The notes under the pieces: generated by a model | Databases searched by the model: none | What the model was told of the DNA's origin: nothing | What the model saw: the letters and a program-made list of their open reading frames with translations, nothing else | NCBI RefSeq assembly: GCF_024723825.1 | Contig: NZ_JANQBQ010000001.1 | Coordinates: forward strand, 2,356,001 to 2,420,000 | From: Romboutsia lituseburensis | GTDB lineage: Bacteria > Bacillota > Clostridia > Peptostreptococcales > Peptostreptococcaceae | Direction of reading: 5' to 3' | Length of the DNA: 64,000 nucleotides | Program-made: the position numbers and the translations under genes | Shown: in pieces, positions 8,540-15,265 of the stretch | Layout: each line of letters starts with the position of its first letter | Numbering within the stretch: the first letter of the stretch is position 1

Positions 8540-8572
8540 AGCCTTAGGCAATTTATGTCAATGCCTAAGGCT
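8540..8572. terminator. Strong hairpin downstream of the small tail-anchored protein
   Basis: A perfect 11-bp stem (AGCCTTAGGCA ... TGCCTAAGGCT) with an 11-base loop; the minus strand continues into GTTTTTATAATT, consistent with a terminator for the gene ending at 8630. Confidence 0.7.
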
Positions 8573-8580
8573 TAAATCTT

Positions 8581-8600
8581 ACTTACCTGTGATACTGTTC
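8581..8600 (-). repeat. att-like sequence S2a, rlmH-3'-end-like
   Basis: The minus strand reads GAACAGTATCACAGGTAA, matching rlmH's last codons GAACCGTATCATAAATAA at 14 of 18 positions. In frame it would encode E-Q-Y-H-R-stop, against E-P-Y-H-K-stop in rlmH. It forms part of a hairpin at 8595-8626. Confidence 0.5.
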
Positions 8601-8626
8601 TCCGTACCATACTCTTCGGAGCACAG
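8595..8626. repeat. Inverted repeat overlapping S2a
   Basis: CTGTTCTCCG (8595-8604) and CGGAGCACAG (8617-8626) form a 10-bp stem with one mismatch, followed by TTTTTAAAG on the plus strand. It lies just past the stop of the gene at 8630. Confidence 0.6.
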
Positions 8627-8629
8627 TTT

Positions 8630-9112
8630 TTAAAGTCTTAATCCTTTTTTTATAACAAACCCAACTCCACAAACTGCAAACATTCCAACTAGTGCTAGTC
8701 CCAATTTATTCATAGCATCTTTTTGTAATTCTATAGCATCTTGTATTGATTTATCATTGATTTCTTTTATATCTTGTCTTATATCATTCATTAAATTTAT
8801 TATTTCTTTTTTTATTTCTGTTTCATCTGCATCTTTACTAATTTCTTTTAAAGTATCCAGCATGTGCATATATAAATTATTGCTATTATTAGATATCTCC
8901 TTATTGCTCGAAATTATATCAGATATACTTTCAACTATTACCTTATTATTCTCCACTATATTAGGTATATTTTCCAATATACCTAAGTATATTTCTTTAT
9001 CTATATTAGGACTCATTTGAATAAGTTCAACTACCTTTTCCTTTGATAATTGCCTCCAATTTTCTATACCTAACTTCTCCTTTATCTGTAATTCATCTAT
9101 GTAATTATTCAT
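8630..9112 (-). CDS. Hypothetical tail-anchored protein, 160 residues
   Basis: I do not recognise the family. It starts at 9112 after a GGGGGGAT ribosome site. The first 120 residues are charged and helical with coiled-coil character (IVENNKVIVESISDIISSNK, KEIINLMNDIRQDIKEINDK), and the last 25 hold one membrane segment (LGLALVGMFAVCGVGFVIKK) close to the C-terminus, giving a tail-anchored or bitopic topology with most of the protein in the cytoplasm. It sits inside the interval bounded by att-like repeats, next to recombinase debris, so it may be cassette cargo. Confidence 0.7.
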   Translation of the reverse strand: MNNYIDELQIKEKLGIENWRQLSKEKVVELIQMSPNIDKEIYLGILENIPNIVENNKVIVESISDIISSNKEISNNSNNLYMHMLDTLKEISKDADETEIKKEIINLMNDIRQDIKEINDKSIQDAIELQKDAMNKLGLALVGMFAVCGVGFVIKKGLRL

Positions 9113-9140
9113 TATCTATCCCCCCTTATAATTTACTTTA

Positions 9141-9428
9141 TTATATAATTATTTTCAAATTTACACAATTCATTCCTAGCAAATGCAAAAAGGATGGGTT
9201 ACCTTGTTCTTTAAGCAACCCATCCTTCATTAAGTATGTTATCACATCATCATTTATTTGTATTTCTATGCTATCTATTTCTCTTTCCTTATTTATTGTT
9301 ATCTTTGAAACTAGTAAATGTATTAGTTGTTTCCTTTGTTGACTTGTACTCATTCCTAAGAATACTTCTTGAAATCTTCGCATTACTTCGTTTACTATTT
9401 CAAATGGTATTGGCTCTCCTTCTGCTAG
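9141..9428 (-). pseudogene. C-terminal remnant of a large serine recombinase
   Basis: An open frame of about 95 codons, bounded upstream by a TAA at 9429-9431, reads GEPIPFEIVNEVMRRFQEVF, then MSTSQQRKQLIHLLVSKITI and REIDSIEIQINDDVI. The stretch EVF..MS..QRK.LIHLLV.KITI...REIDSI.I..NDDV is the end of the coiled-coil/zinc-ribbon part of large serine site-specific recombinases (phage integrase, TnpX and Ccr type). The resolvase domain with its catalytic Ser and the recombinase domain are missing, so it is inactive. It suggests that a serine-recombinase element once sat here. Which branch of the family it came from cannot be told by eye. Confidence 0.65.
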
Positions 9429-9437
9429 TTAAAGATC

Positions 9438-9638
9438 CTATTTTAGCTCTTGTGGTATATACTTTAATTTCTCTATGTCATCATTTATTGCATATCCTCC
9501 TAAATTTTCATTTGATCTTTCTGACCCATAGTTTTCTTCTAGTATTTGTAGATTCGTTACTATCGCTTCTTTTACTTCTTCTGGTAAATCTTGTACCAAA
9601 TACATATCTCTTTTTTCATTCCATAGATTTAGAATCAT
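9438..9638 (-). pseudogene. Small phage/plasmid-type hypothetical protein, possibly truncated
   Basis: A 66-residue frame (MILNLWNEKRDMYLVQDLPE ... NLGGYAINDDIEKLKYIPQE) with a GGAGAGAGTAAA ribosome site before the ATG at 9638. Similar short proteins occur in clostridial prophages and mobile elements as far as I recall, usually longer at the C-terminus; this copy stops abruptly beside the recombinase fragment. No function is known. It may be an intact small gene or a truncated one. Confidence 0.5.
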
Positions 9639-9668
9639 TTTACTCTCTCCTTTATTTTTGTATTAAAA

Positions 9669-9699
9669 AAGAGATGTTACTTTTATTGCGACATCTCTT
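9669..9699 (-). terminator. Intrinsic terminator in the debris region
   Basis: Stem AAGAGATGT / ACATCTCTT with a 13-base loop; on the minus strand it runs into TTTTTTA. It would end the frameshifted gene at 9777-10051. Confidence 0.7.
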
Positions 9700-9776
9700 C
9701 AAATATTTTTATGCTTCTATAGAAATCATCTATCTAGCATAAATATTCTTCATTTTTATAATATCTATTTATAGCT

Positions 9777-10051
9777 TTATTTACTTCGATTTTCTCTTTC
9801 TTCTTTTCCAAAGTATCTTACATTATTCCAGTTTACTTCAGGATTTTGCTTATTCATAAACCTTTCTAATACTAGGTTATTTAGAAGATTTTCAACTATT
9901 TCATATACTGTATCTTCATCTGTTAACTCTATTTCATAGTAGTTACAATCTTCAAAATGTATTTCTACTATGTATCTATTTTTATCTTCTGTATCATCTA
10001 TGTAAATAGTAGTTCTTTCCCTAATATCCTATCTGATATCAATTTATACAT
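9777..10051 (-). pseudogene. Frameshifted small gene of unknown function
   Basis: On the minus strand an ATG at 10051 opens MYKLISDRILGKE and then meets a stop; a one-base shift within GGGAAAGAAC (about 10012-10022) joins it to an open frame that continues ERTTIYIDDTEDKNRYIVEI, then FEDCNYYEIELTDED and ends FGKEERENRSK at 9777. Together this is a protein of about 90 residues, acidic, with no motif that I recognise. The shift suggests decay. A second short start (MKRKYKQIIIEQKL) lies just upstream. Confidence 0.5.
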
Positions 10052-10165
10052 TTGTTTATTTTTTCTAAAGTTTTTGCTCTATTATTATTTGTTTGTATTT
10101 TCTTTTCATATTAATTATCCTTATTATCTTGTCTATTTTGTTAATATCACTTATTGCAATCATGT

Positions 10166-10171
10166 TATAAT
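10166..10171 (+). promoter_or_regulatory. -10 element for the HNH endonuclease gene
   Basis: A consensus TATAAT lies 22 bp before the ATG at 10194, giving a very short leader in which the AGGAGGTG ribosome site is almost at the 5' end. No good -35 is seen at 17 bp, so expression may need help or be weak. Confidence 0.45.
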
Positions 10172-10193
10172 ATTTCATATAGGAGGTGTTAGT

Positions 10194-10841
10194 ATGAGTG
10201 CAAAGAAAAGATTACTAACTTATTTTTTAGAAAACGTTGGTATTGAATTAGATAGAGATTCGTTAAGCGCTATTGCTAATGTACATGACTGGCAGAGATC
10301 TATTAGGTCTTTACGTTCTGATGATGGTTGGCAAATAGAGACTACATCAAAAGGATATATACTTACATCCAAAATACCTATAGATAGTGGACGTAAACGT
10401 GACCCTATAAATCAAAAGCTTAGATATGCAGTTCTTCATAGAGACAACTCTACTTGTCAAAGATGCGGTAATACTATTGCAGATGGAATTAAACTTCATA
10501 TTGACCACAAAATTCCCGTTGATATGGGTGGAAAAACAGTAATAGATAACCTATGGACACTATGTAATACGTGTAATCTAGGTAAGAAGAATTTCTTTTC
10601 AGATGATGAATCTGAAATTATGAAAGAAATATCTACATTGTCAAGTGGCTCTAAAAAATTGAAAAGATATTTTGAACTGAGACCTAACATTGTTATTGAA
10701 CCTACAAAGTTGCAAATGATAAGTGGGTTAAGAGACTGGGAAAGAACTCTTAGAAAAATTCGTCAGGATAATAATATGAATATACAATGGGTTAAACCTT
10801 CTTCTGAATTCCCTATGGGTGGATATATCTACTCTATATAA
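10194..10841 (+). CDS. HNH endonuclease, probable restriction enzyme of a type II R-M system
   Basis: The start is the ATG at 10194 behind AGGAGGTGTTAGT; an upstream in-frame extension is not coding. The 215-residue protein has a central HNH nuclease (about 75-135): zinc Cys pairs C88-x2-C91 and C124-x2-C127, the metal/catalytic HIDH (102-105) and Asn119 in TVIDNLWTLC. The core is flanked by two similar modules: residues 27-60 (VHDWQRSIRSLRSDDGWQI then KGYILTS) and 177-215 (GLRDWERTLRKIRQDNNMNI then GGYIYS), which look like a duplicated DNA-reading domain. It converges on a cytosine-C5 methyltransferase 24 bp away, sharing a terminator, so together they are likely a restriction-modification pair. 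The cut site is not predictable by eye. Confidence 0.85.
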   Translation: MSAKKRLLTYFLENVGIELDRDSLSAIANVHDWQRSIRSLRSDDGWQIETTSKGYILTSKIPIDSGRKRDPINQKLRYAVLHRDNSTCQRCGNTIADGIKLHIDHKIPVDMGGKTVIDNLWTLCNTCNLGKKNFFSDDESEIMKEISTLSSGSKKLKRYFELRPNIVIEPTKLQMISGLRDWERTLRKIRQDNNMNIQWVKPSSEFPMGGYIYSI

Positions 10842-10844
10842 ATC

Positions 10845-10882
10845 AAAAGAGAATAAGATATTATATTATCTTATTCTCTTTT
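10845..10882. terminator. Bidirectional terminator between nuclease and methyltransferase
   Basis: A perfect 16-bp stem (AAAAGAGAATAAGATA and its complement) with loop TTATAT; the right arm includes the last codons and stop of the methyltransferase. It can end both convergent transcripts. Confidence 0.88.
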
Positions 10883-12125
10883 CTAAGTAATCTAGTGTTC
10901 TAACTATATATTTAGCCATTTCTTCTATCGTAGATATTGTAACTGAGTTTCCAAATTGCTTATATTGTTGAGTTTCACTTATTCCATTAGGAAATGAGAA
11001 CTTATCTATACCATCTTCAACAAATGCATAATTTATAAAACCTTGAAGTTTCCCCCACTCACGTGGTGTCATCATCCTTATTCCTTCATGATTTAGTGGT
11101 GTTTTTTTAGCACCATACATTTGACCACCTATATCATCTTGATAGTCATATATTAGGTTTCTTTCTTTGCCTGACCCACCTGTAGCTAGTATTGCATTTG
11201 AGTAAAGATATTTTTTATCTTTCTTGTTTACTACTTCATACCCAAATCCATTCCCTTTTTTGCTATGATTTTCTTTATGTTGCTTTAATGTATCTAAGTA
11301 TCCCTGAGCTAAATAATATTTTTTTTCTGCCTTATACTCTATCAGGTCATTTAAGTCTTGGTATATACTTACTTCTCTTTTCTCTGGCAATGACTTATCT
11401 GGTATATTATCTATATTTTTATTGTATCTTCTTTTATCAAATCCTACAATGTATACTCTTGGCCTATTTTGAGGAATACCAAAGTTTCTTGAATTTCTAA
11501 TAAAGCTACTTCTATCAAATAAAATATTTCCAGCTAAATCTTTAGTTGCACCTACTACATCGTATTCTAAATCATCTATCAGTACCTTTAAGATCGTTTT
11601 AAAAGTCTGGCCTCCTTTATGAGATAGTAAGTTATCTACATTTTCTAATAGAAATGCTTTTGGTCTTGTTCTTTTCAATATATCTGCAATATCAAAGAAT
11701 ATAGTTCCCCTAACTTCATCTAAAAAACCTTGTTGTTGGCCAGCTCTACTAAATGCTTGACAAGGAAATCCTGCCGCTAAGATATCATAATTTGTACTTT
11801 CAAGTTTTGCCTTAAATTCTTCTGATGTTACATCTCCAAATGGATTTTCTCCAAATATATGCTCATATGTTATACATGCATACTTATCTATTTCACAAGA
11901 AGCAATATTTTCACACCTTCCTGTTAATTCAAATCCTCTTCTTATTCCGCCTATACCTGCACATAAATCTATGGTTTTATATATATATTTTTTATTAGTC
12001 TTTTTTAATTTTAAATTTTTCGCACTTCTTCTTAATCTATTTAAAATAGATGTGTTTTTGTTTTTTTTCTTCTGCTTTTTTTTTATCTGAATATATCTTG
12101 GTATGGATATTTTTCTGTTGTTCAT
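10866..12125 (-). CDS. DNA (cytosine-5-)-methyltransferase
   Basis: A 419-residue C5-cytosine methyltransferase that transfers methyl from S-adenosylmethionine to cytosine in DNA. Motif I (AdoMet) is DLCAGIGGIRRGFELTG at 53-69; motif IV with the catalytic Cys122 is AAGFPCQAFSRAGQQQGF; motif VI is ENV (161-163); motif VIII QNRPRVYIVGFD; then a variable target-recognition stretch; motif IX RMMTPREWGKLQGF and motif X QYKQFGNSVTISTIEEMAKY. All key residues are present, so it should be active. An unusual lysine-rich N-terminal extension of about 48 residues (KKKQKKKNKN) precedes motif I; it may be a DNA-contacting tail and shows no clear helix-turn-helix. The ATG at 12125 follows AAAGGAG. It is the protective partner of the HNH nuclease. 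Confidence 0.95.
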   Translation of the reverse strand: MNNRKISIPRYIQIKKKQKKKNKNTSILNRLRRSAKNLKLKKTNKKYIYKTIDLCAGIGGIRRGFELTGRCENIASCEIDKYACITYEHIFGENPFGDVTSEEFKAKLESTNYDILAAGFPCQAFSRAGQQQGFLDEVRGTIFFDIADILKRTRPKAFLLENVDNLLSHKGGQTFKTILKVLIDDLEYDVVGATKDLAGNILFDRSSFIRNSRNFGIPQNRPRVYIVGFDKRRYNKNIDNIPDKSLPEKREVSIYQDLNDLIEYKAEKKYYLAQGYLDTLKQHKENHSKKGNGFGYEVVNKKDKKYLYSNAILATGGSGKERNLIYDYQDDIGGQMYGAKKTPLNHEGIRMMTPREWGKLQGFINYAFVEDGIDKFSFPNGISETQQYKQFGNSVTISTIEEMAKYIVRTLDYLEKRIR

Positions 12126-12249
12126 TATTTTCTCCTTTGATAGTCTCTATACACACTATTATATCCTTTTCTGGAATATCTATCAAAAATAAGTCATATC
12201 ATCATTAAATTACTGTTTTAAATTATGATTATTACAAATTCGTGCTCTG

Positions 12250-12264
12250 TTATTTATGATACGG
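12250..12264 (-). repeat. att-like site S1 at the 3' end of rlmH
   Basis: The end of rlmH reads CCGTATCATAAATAA on the minus strand. The same motif is found with few changes at 8581-8600, 8501-8518, 5955-5984 and 3813-3842. In staphylococci the corresponding end of rlmH (orfX), with a TATCATAA core, is the insertion site of SCC elements. Confidence 0.5.
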
Positions 12265-12729
12265 TTCATTATTGTTTATTCTAAACGCTCTATAAACTTG
12301 TTCCAAAAGAATCAATCTCATCAACTGATGAGGAAAAGTCATTTTAGAGAAAGATAACTTATAATCAGCTCTGCTTAAAACCTCATCAGAAAGCCCTAAA
12401 GACCCACCGATTATGAAAGTTATATGACTGTTACCTCTAACAGCTAACTTGCTTATAGTATCTGCTAACTCTTCAGAAGATAGATTCTTACCATCAATAG
12501 CAAGAGCTATTACATAACTATTATTTTTTATTTTCCCAAGAATTTTTTTACCTTCTTTATCCTTAACAATTAACATATCCTTAGGGCTTAAATTTTCCGG
12601 ACATTTTTCATCATCTAATTCTATTAAATCTAATTTACAATACTTAGATAATCTCTTTGAAAACTCTTCTATTCCTAATTTCAAATATTTTTCTTTTAAT
12701 TTACCTACACTTATTACTGTAATATTCAT
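12250..12729 (-). CDS. rlmH: 23S rRNA (pseudouridine-1915-N3)-methyltransferase RlmH
   Basis: A 159-residue SPOUT-class methyltransferase that methylates N3 of pseudouridine 1915 in helix 69 of 23S rRNA, using S-adenosylmethionine. Family features: start [20 protein letters not shown], the SAM-knot segment [20 protein letters not shown], and the C-terminus [20 protein letters not shown] followed by NNNEPYHK. Full length. It lies 34 bp downstream of the walJ-like gene and is the last core gene before the accessory interval; its 3' end seems to act as an integration target. Confidence 0.97.
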   Translation of the reverse strand: MNITVISVGKLKEKYLKLGIEEFSKRLSKYCKLDLIELDDEKCPENLSPKDMLIVKDKEGKKILGKIKNNSYVIALAIDGKNLSSEELADTISKLAVRGNSHITFIIGGSLGLSDEVLSRADYKLSFSKMTFPHQLMRLILLEQVYRAFRINNNEPYHK

Positions 12730-12763
12730 ATTATTTCTCCTTAATCCGTTCAGTTAAATCTAT

Positions 12764-13558
12764 CTATTTTATATTATAGACATGTGATACTTCATCTCTA
12801 GATAAAACATCTAGCTTAACATCTTGTCCAACTATTATGTCATTTTGAGTTAGTATTCCCTTTGATGTTTCATATGCTAACTCTGGAAAATTATTTTCTT
12901 TACTTAAGTGAGCTAATAATATTCTTTCCGTTCCTTCTTTTATAAGCTCAACACAGAAGTTAGCTGCATCCTCATTTGATAAATGCCCTTCTTCCGACAT
13001 TACCCTTTTCTTTAAGCTATATGGATAAGATCCCATTAAAAGCATATTAGGATCATAATTTGACTCTAGTATAACTAATTTTGACTTATACAAGTGTCTT
13101 TTTAAATTTTCTGTTATTGTACCTATATCTGTTGCTATAGACATTTTTTCATTATCTGCATAAAAATTATATCCAACTGCATCAGCCGCATCATGAGGTA
13201 TTGAAAATGGTCTTACTATTATATCTCCTAGAGAATAAGTCTTATCATTTTCAAAAACTTTCATGTTATGGTCTTTAATATCACCTAATTTATCTTTCAT
13301 TGCACACCAAGTTTTTACATTTGCAAATATAGGTATATTAAATTTTCTAGATATTATTCCAGCACCTTTTATATGGTCTGAATGCTCATGCGTTATAAAT
13401 ATCCCTTTTATTTTATCTATATCTGCTTCTATATCATTAAGTCCTGTTGTTATTCTTTTACCACTAAGACCTGCGTCTACTAATATCGATGTATCTTTAT
13501 ATCCAACATAATGACAGTTCCCACTACTTCCGCTTCCTATTGAACAGTATTTTAGCAT
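12764..13558 (-). CDS. walJ: Metallo-beta-lactamase-fold hydrolase, WalJ/YycJ family
   Basis: 264 residues; start MLKYCSIGSGSSGNCHYVGY is typical of YycJ/WalJ. The metal site THEHSDHIKG is present, as are SIPHDAADAVGY and the late HLSKENN motif. The family are Mn/Zn-dependent DNA exonucleases (5'-3') linked in Bacillus to DNA repair and to the walRK operon. Here it is not beside walRK but upstream of rlmH, an arrangement kept in other Firmicutes around the same region. The ATG at 13558 has a GAGGTGACCGA ribosome site. Confidence 0.93.
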   Translation of the reverse strand: MLKYCSIGSGSSGNCHYVGYKDTSILVDAGLSGKRITTGLNDIEADIDKIKGIFITHEHSDHIKGAGIISRKFNIPIFANVKTWCAMKDKLGDIKDHNMKVFENDKTYSLGDIIVRPFSIPHDAADAVGYNFYADNEKMSIATDIGTITENLKRHLYKSKLVILESNYDPNMLLMGSYPYSLKKRVMSEEGHLSNEDAANFCVELIKEGTERILLAHLSKENNFPELAYETSKGILTQNDIIVGQDVKLDVLSRDEVSHVYNIK

Positions 13559-13610
13559 TCGGTCACCTCGTTTTTATCATAGTCATAAATTATATTATAC
13601 CAAAAAATAA

Positions 13611-13636
13611 GAGCATTAAATAAAAATTTAATGCTC
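13611..13636 (-). terminator. Terminator of the M1 peptidase gene
   Basis: Stem GAGCATTAAA / TTTAATGCTC with a 6-base A/T loop; on the minus strand it is followed by TTATTTTTTGG. Confidence 0.8.
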
Positions 13637-13646
13637 TAGTTAAAAT

Positions 13647-15116
13647 TTACTTGTATTCCCTTATTATTTTATCTATGTCTATCCCCTTACTATTCCATAA
13701 CTCTACAAACTTAGCTGCATTTACATTTTGATATTGATATTTATTAAAATATTCTTTTAGTGTAGAGAAAAATACATCATCTCCAACTTCTTTTCTAACT
13801 GCATCAAAAGCTAATGCCCCTTTAGTATACACATTCAAGCTATAATCAATTGAGTTTTTATATTTTGTTGTAGGCTTAAATATATTTTCACTTAAATGGT
13901 GCTTAGTTTGTATTTCCATTGTTTTTATTAGTTTTTCATATATGTCTTTGCCATACTTCTCTTCAAAATATAAAACTGTAGAATATTCAGTTAGAGCCTC
14001 ATCTAGCCACGGCTCACTTATTTCATCATTACCTATAACTGAATACCACCATTGATGTGCTGTTTCATGAGCTATTACATATTCTAATAAAAATTTGTCT
14101 TTTTGTGTATATAAGCTTTGATCTATCATAACTAGCATTGGATATTCCATTCCACCTATAAAGAAATCACTAGCTACTACTGAATATGTATCATATGGAT
14201 ATTTTCCAAATAAATCACTAAATATTCTAATTGAATCTTTTGCTATACTTGTTGCATCCTCTGACATTTTGCCATTTAAATTATATGTATTTATAGATAT
14301 TCCTTTGTATGAATCTCTGTTTATATCAAATTTAGTACTTAATACAAAAGCGAAGTCTCTAACCTTTTTAGCCTCTACCTCATAAAGAACTTTTTCTCTA
14401 TCTCTTTTCTCATTAACTACGTTTCCTGTGCAACCCATCTTATACTTTGTAGGTATTAATATTTTCACATAAAAATCTCCTGTATCACTATAAAATGGAT
14501 CCCCTACTGTTTCATAGCTTTTTAAATTCCATCCTCTATCATCATTTACACATGCTATAGGGAACCAATTTGTTACATTTACTGTATTTTTTCCATATCC
14601 AAATCTACCTTCTGAATTTGGAATTTTTACATTGTATTTCATGTCTATAGACACTTTTTCCCCTGGTTTTAGTTGCTTGGCCAATTTTATCTCTAGTAAA
14701 TCATTCTTGTCACCTTCAATTTTATATTCTAATTTCTTATCATTATTTAAAACATTTTTTAAATCTATATATCCTTCATTAAACCCATTAGGATATGCTT
14801 GTTTCATTTCTTCTTTTTCAAAAGGAGCATATTCTTTCTTGGAGAATGCATTCGGATATATGTGGAAATAAACTTTATCTAATGTGTTTTCAGTATTGTT
14901 TATATACTCTACATTTTGGTTGCACATTAATCGTTTACTTTCATCATCAAATACTACATCCATGCTGTATCTATTTATGCCTTTTTCTTGACTAGGACTA
15001 AATGTTTGTACACCTTTTTTGCTTCTTTGGGTGTATATACCCCCTCCTATCAATATGGTCAACGCCACTACTATCGATAGAATTTTTCTTACTTTTTTGT
15101 TGAAGTTTATTACCAA
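13647..15116 (-). CDS. M1-family zinc metallopeptidase, membrane anchored
   Basis: A 489-residue gluzincin aminopeptidase-like protein. A basic start and one hydrophobic segment (ILSIVVALTILIGGGIY) form a signal anchor, so the enzyme faces outside. An N-terminal beta domain (RYSMDVVFDDESKRLMCNQN) is followed by the catalytic domain with GGMEYPMLVMID (substrate-binding GxMEN-like loop, here GGMEY), HETAH at 350-354 and the third zinc ligand Glu373 in SEPWLDEAL. It is much shorter than the 850-residue PepN type and lacks the C-terminal helical domain, as in many clostridial M1 proteins. Translation starts at TTG (15116), 5 bases after GGAGGGGG. Substrate unknown. Confidence 0.93.
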   Translation of the reverse strand: MVINFNKKVRKILSIVVALTILIGGGIYTQRSKKGVQTFSPSQEKGINRYSMDVVFDDESKRLMCNQNVEYINNTENTLDKVYFHIYPNAFSKKEYAPFEKEEMKQAYPNGFNEGYIDLKNVLNNDKKLEYKIEGDKNDLLEIKLAKQLKPGEKVSIDMKYNVKIPNSEGRFGYGKNTVNVTNWFPIACVNDDRGWNLKSYETVGDPFYSDTGDFYVKILIPTKYKMGCTGNVVNEKRDREKVLYEVEAKKVRDFAFVLSTKFDINRDSYKGISINTYNLNGKMSEDATSIAKDSIRIFSDLFGKYPYDTYSVVASDFFIGGMEYPMLVMIDQSLYTQKDKFLLEYVIAHETAHQWWYSVIGNDEISEPWLDEALTEYSTVLYFEEKYGKDIYEKLIKTMEIQTKHHLSENIFKPTTKYKNSIDYSLNVYTKGALAFDAVRKEVGDDVFFSTLKEYFNKYQYQNVNAAKFVELWNSKGIDIDKIIREYK

Positions 15117-15265
15117 ATTATCCCCCTCCTATTTAATATGAATAATTTGAATTTTTTTCTACAAGATAAATTTGTACCAAGTTTTTGTGATATAATTTTC
15201 TTTGGCTATTGTAGCATGTAATTAAATTTTTGATATTATGATATAATTTAAAATGAGGTGATTAA

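Noticed and set aside
9043-9742. Overlapping plus-strand open frames 9043-9342 and 9236-9742.
   Set aside because: They are leucine/phenylalanine-rich shadows of the minus-strand remnants, with no ribosome site.
9957-10193. A 79-codon N-terminal extension of the HNH nuclease.
   Set aside because: It is low-complexity, antisense to the frameshifted gene at 9777-10051, and the ATG at 10194 has a strong ribosome site.
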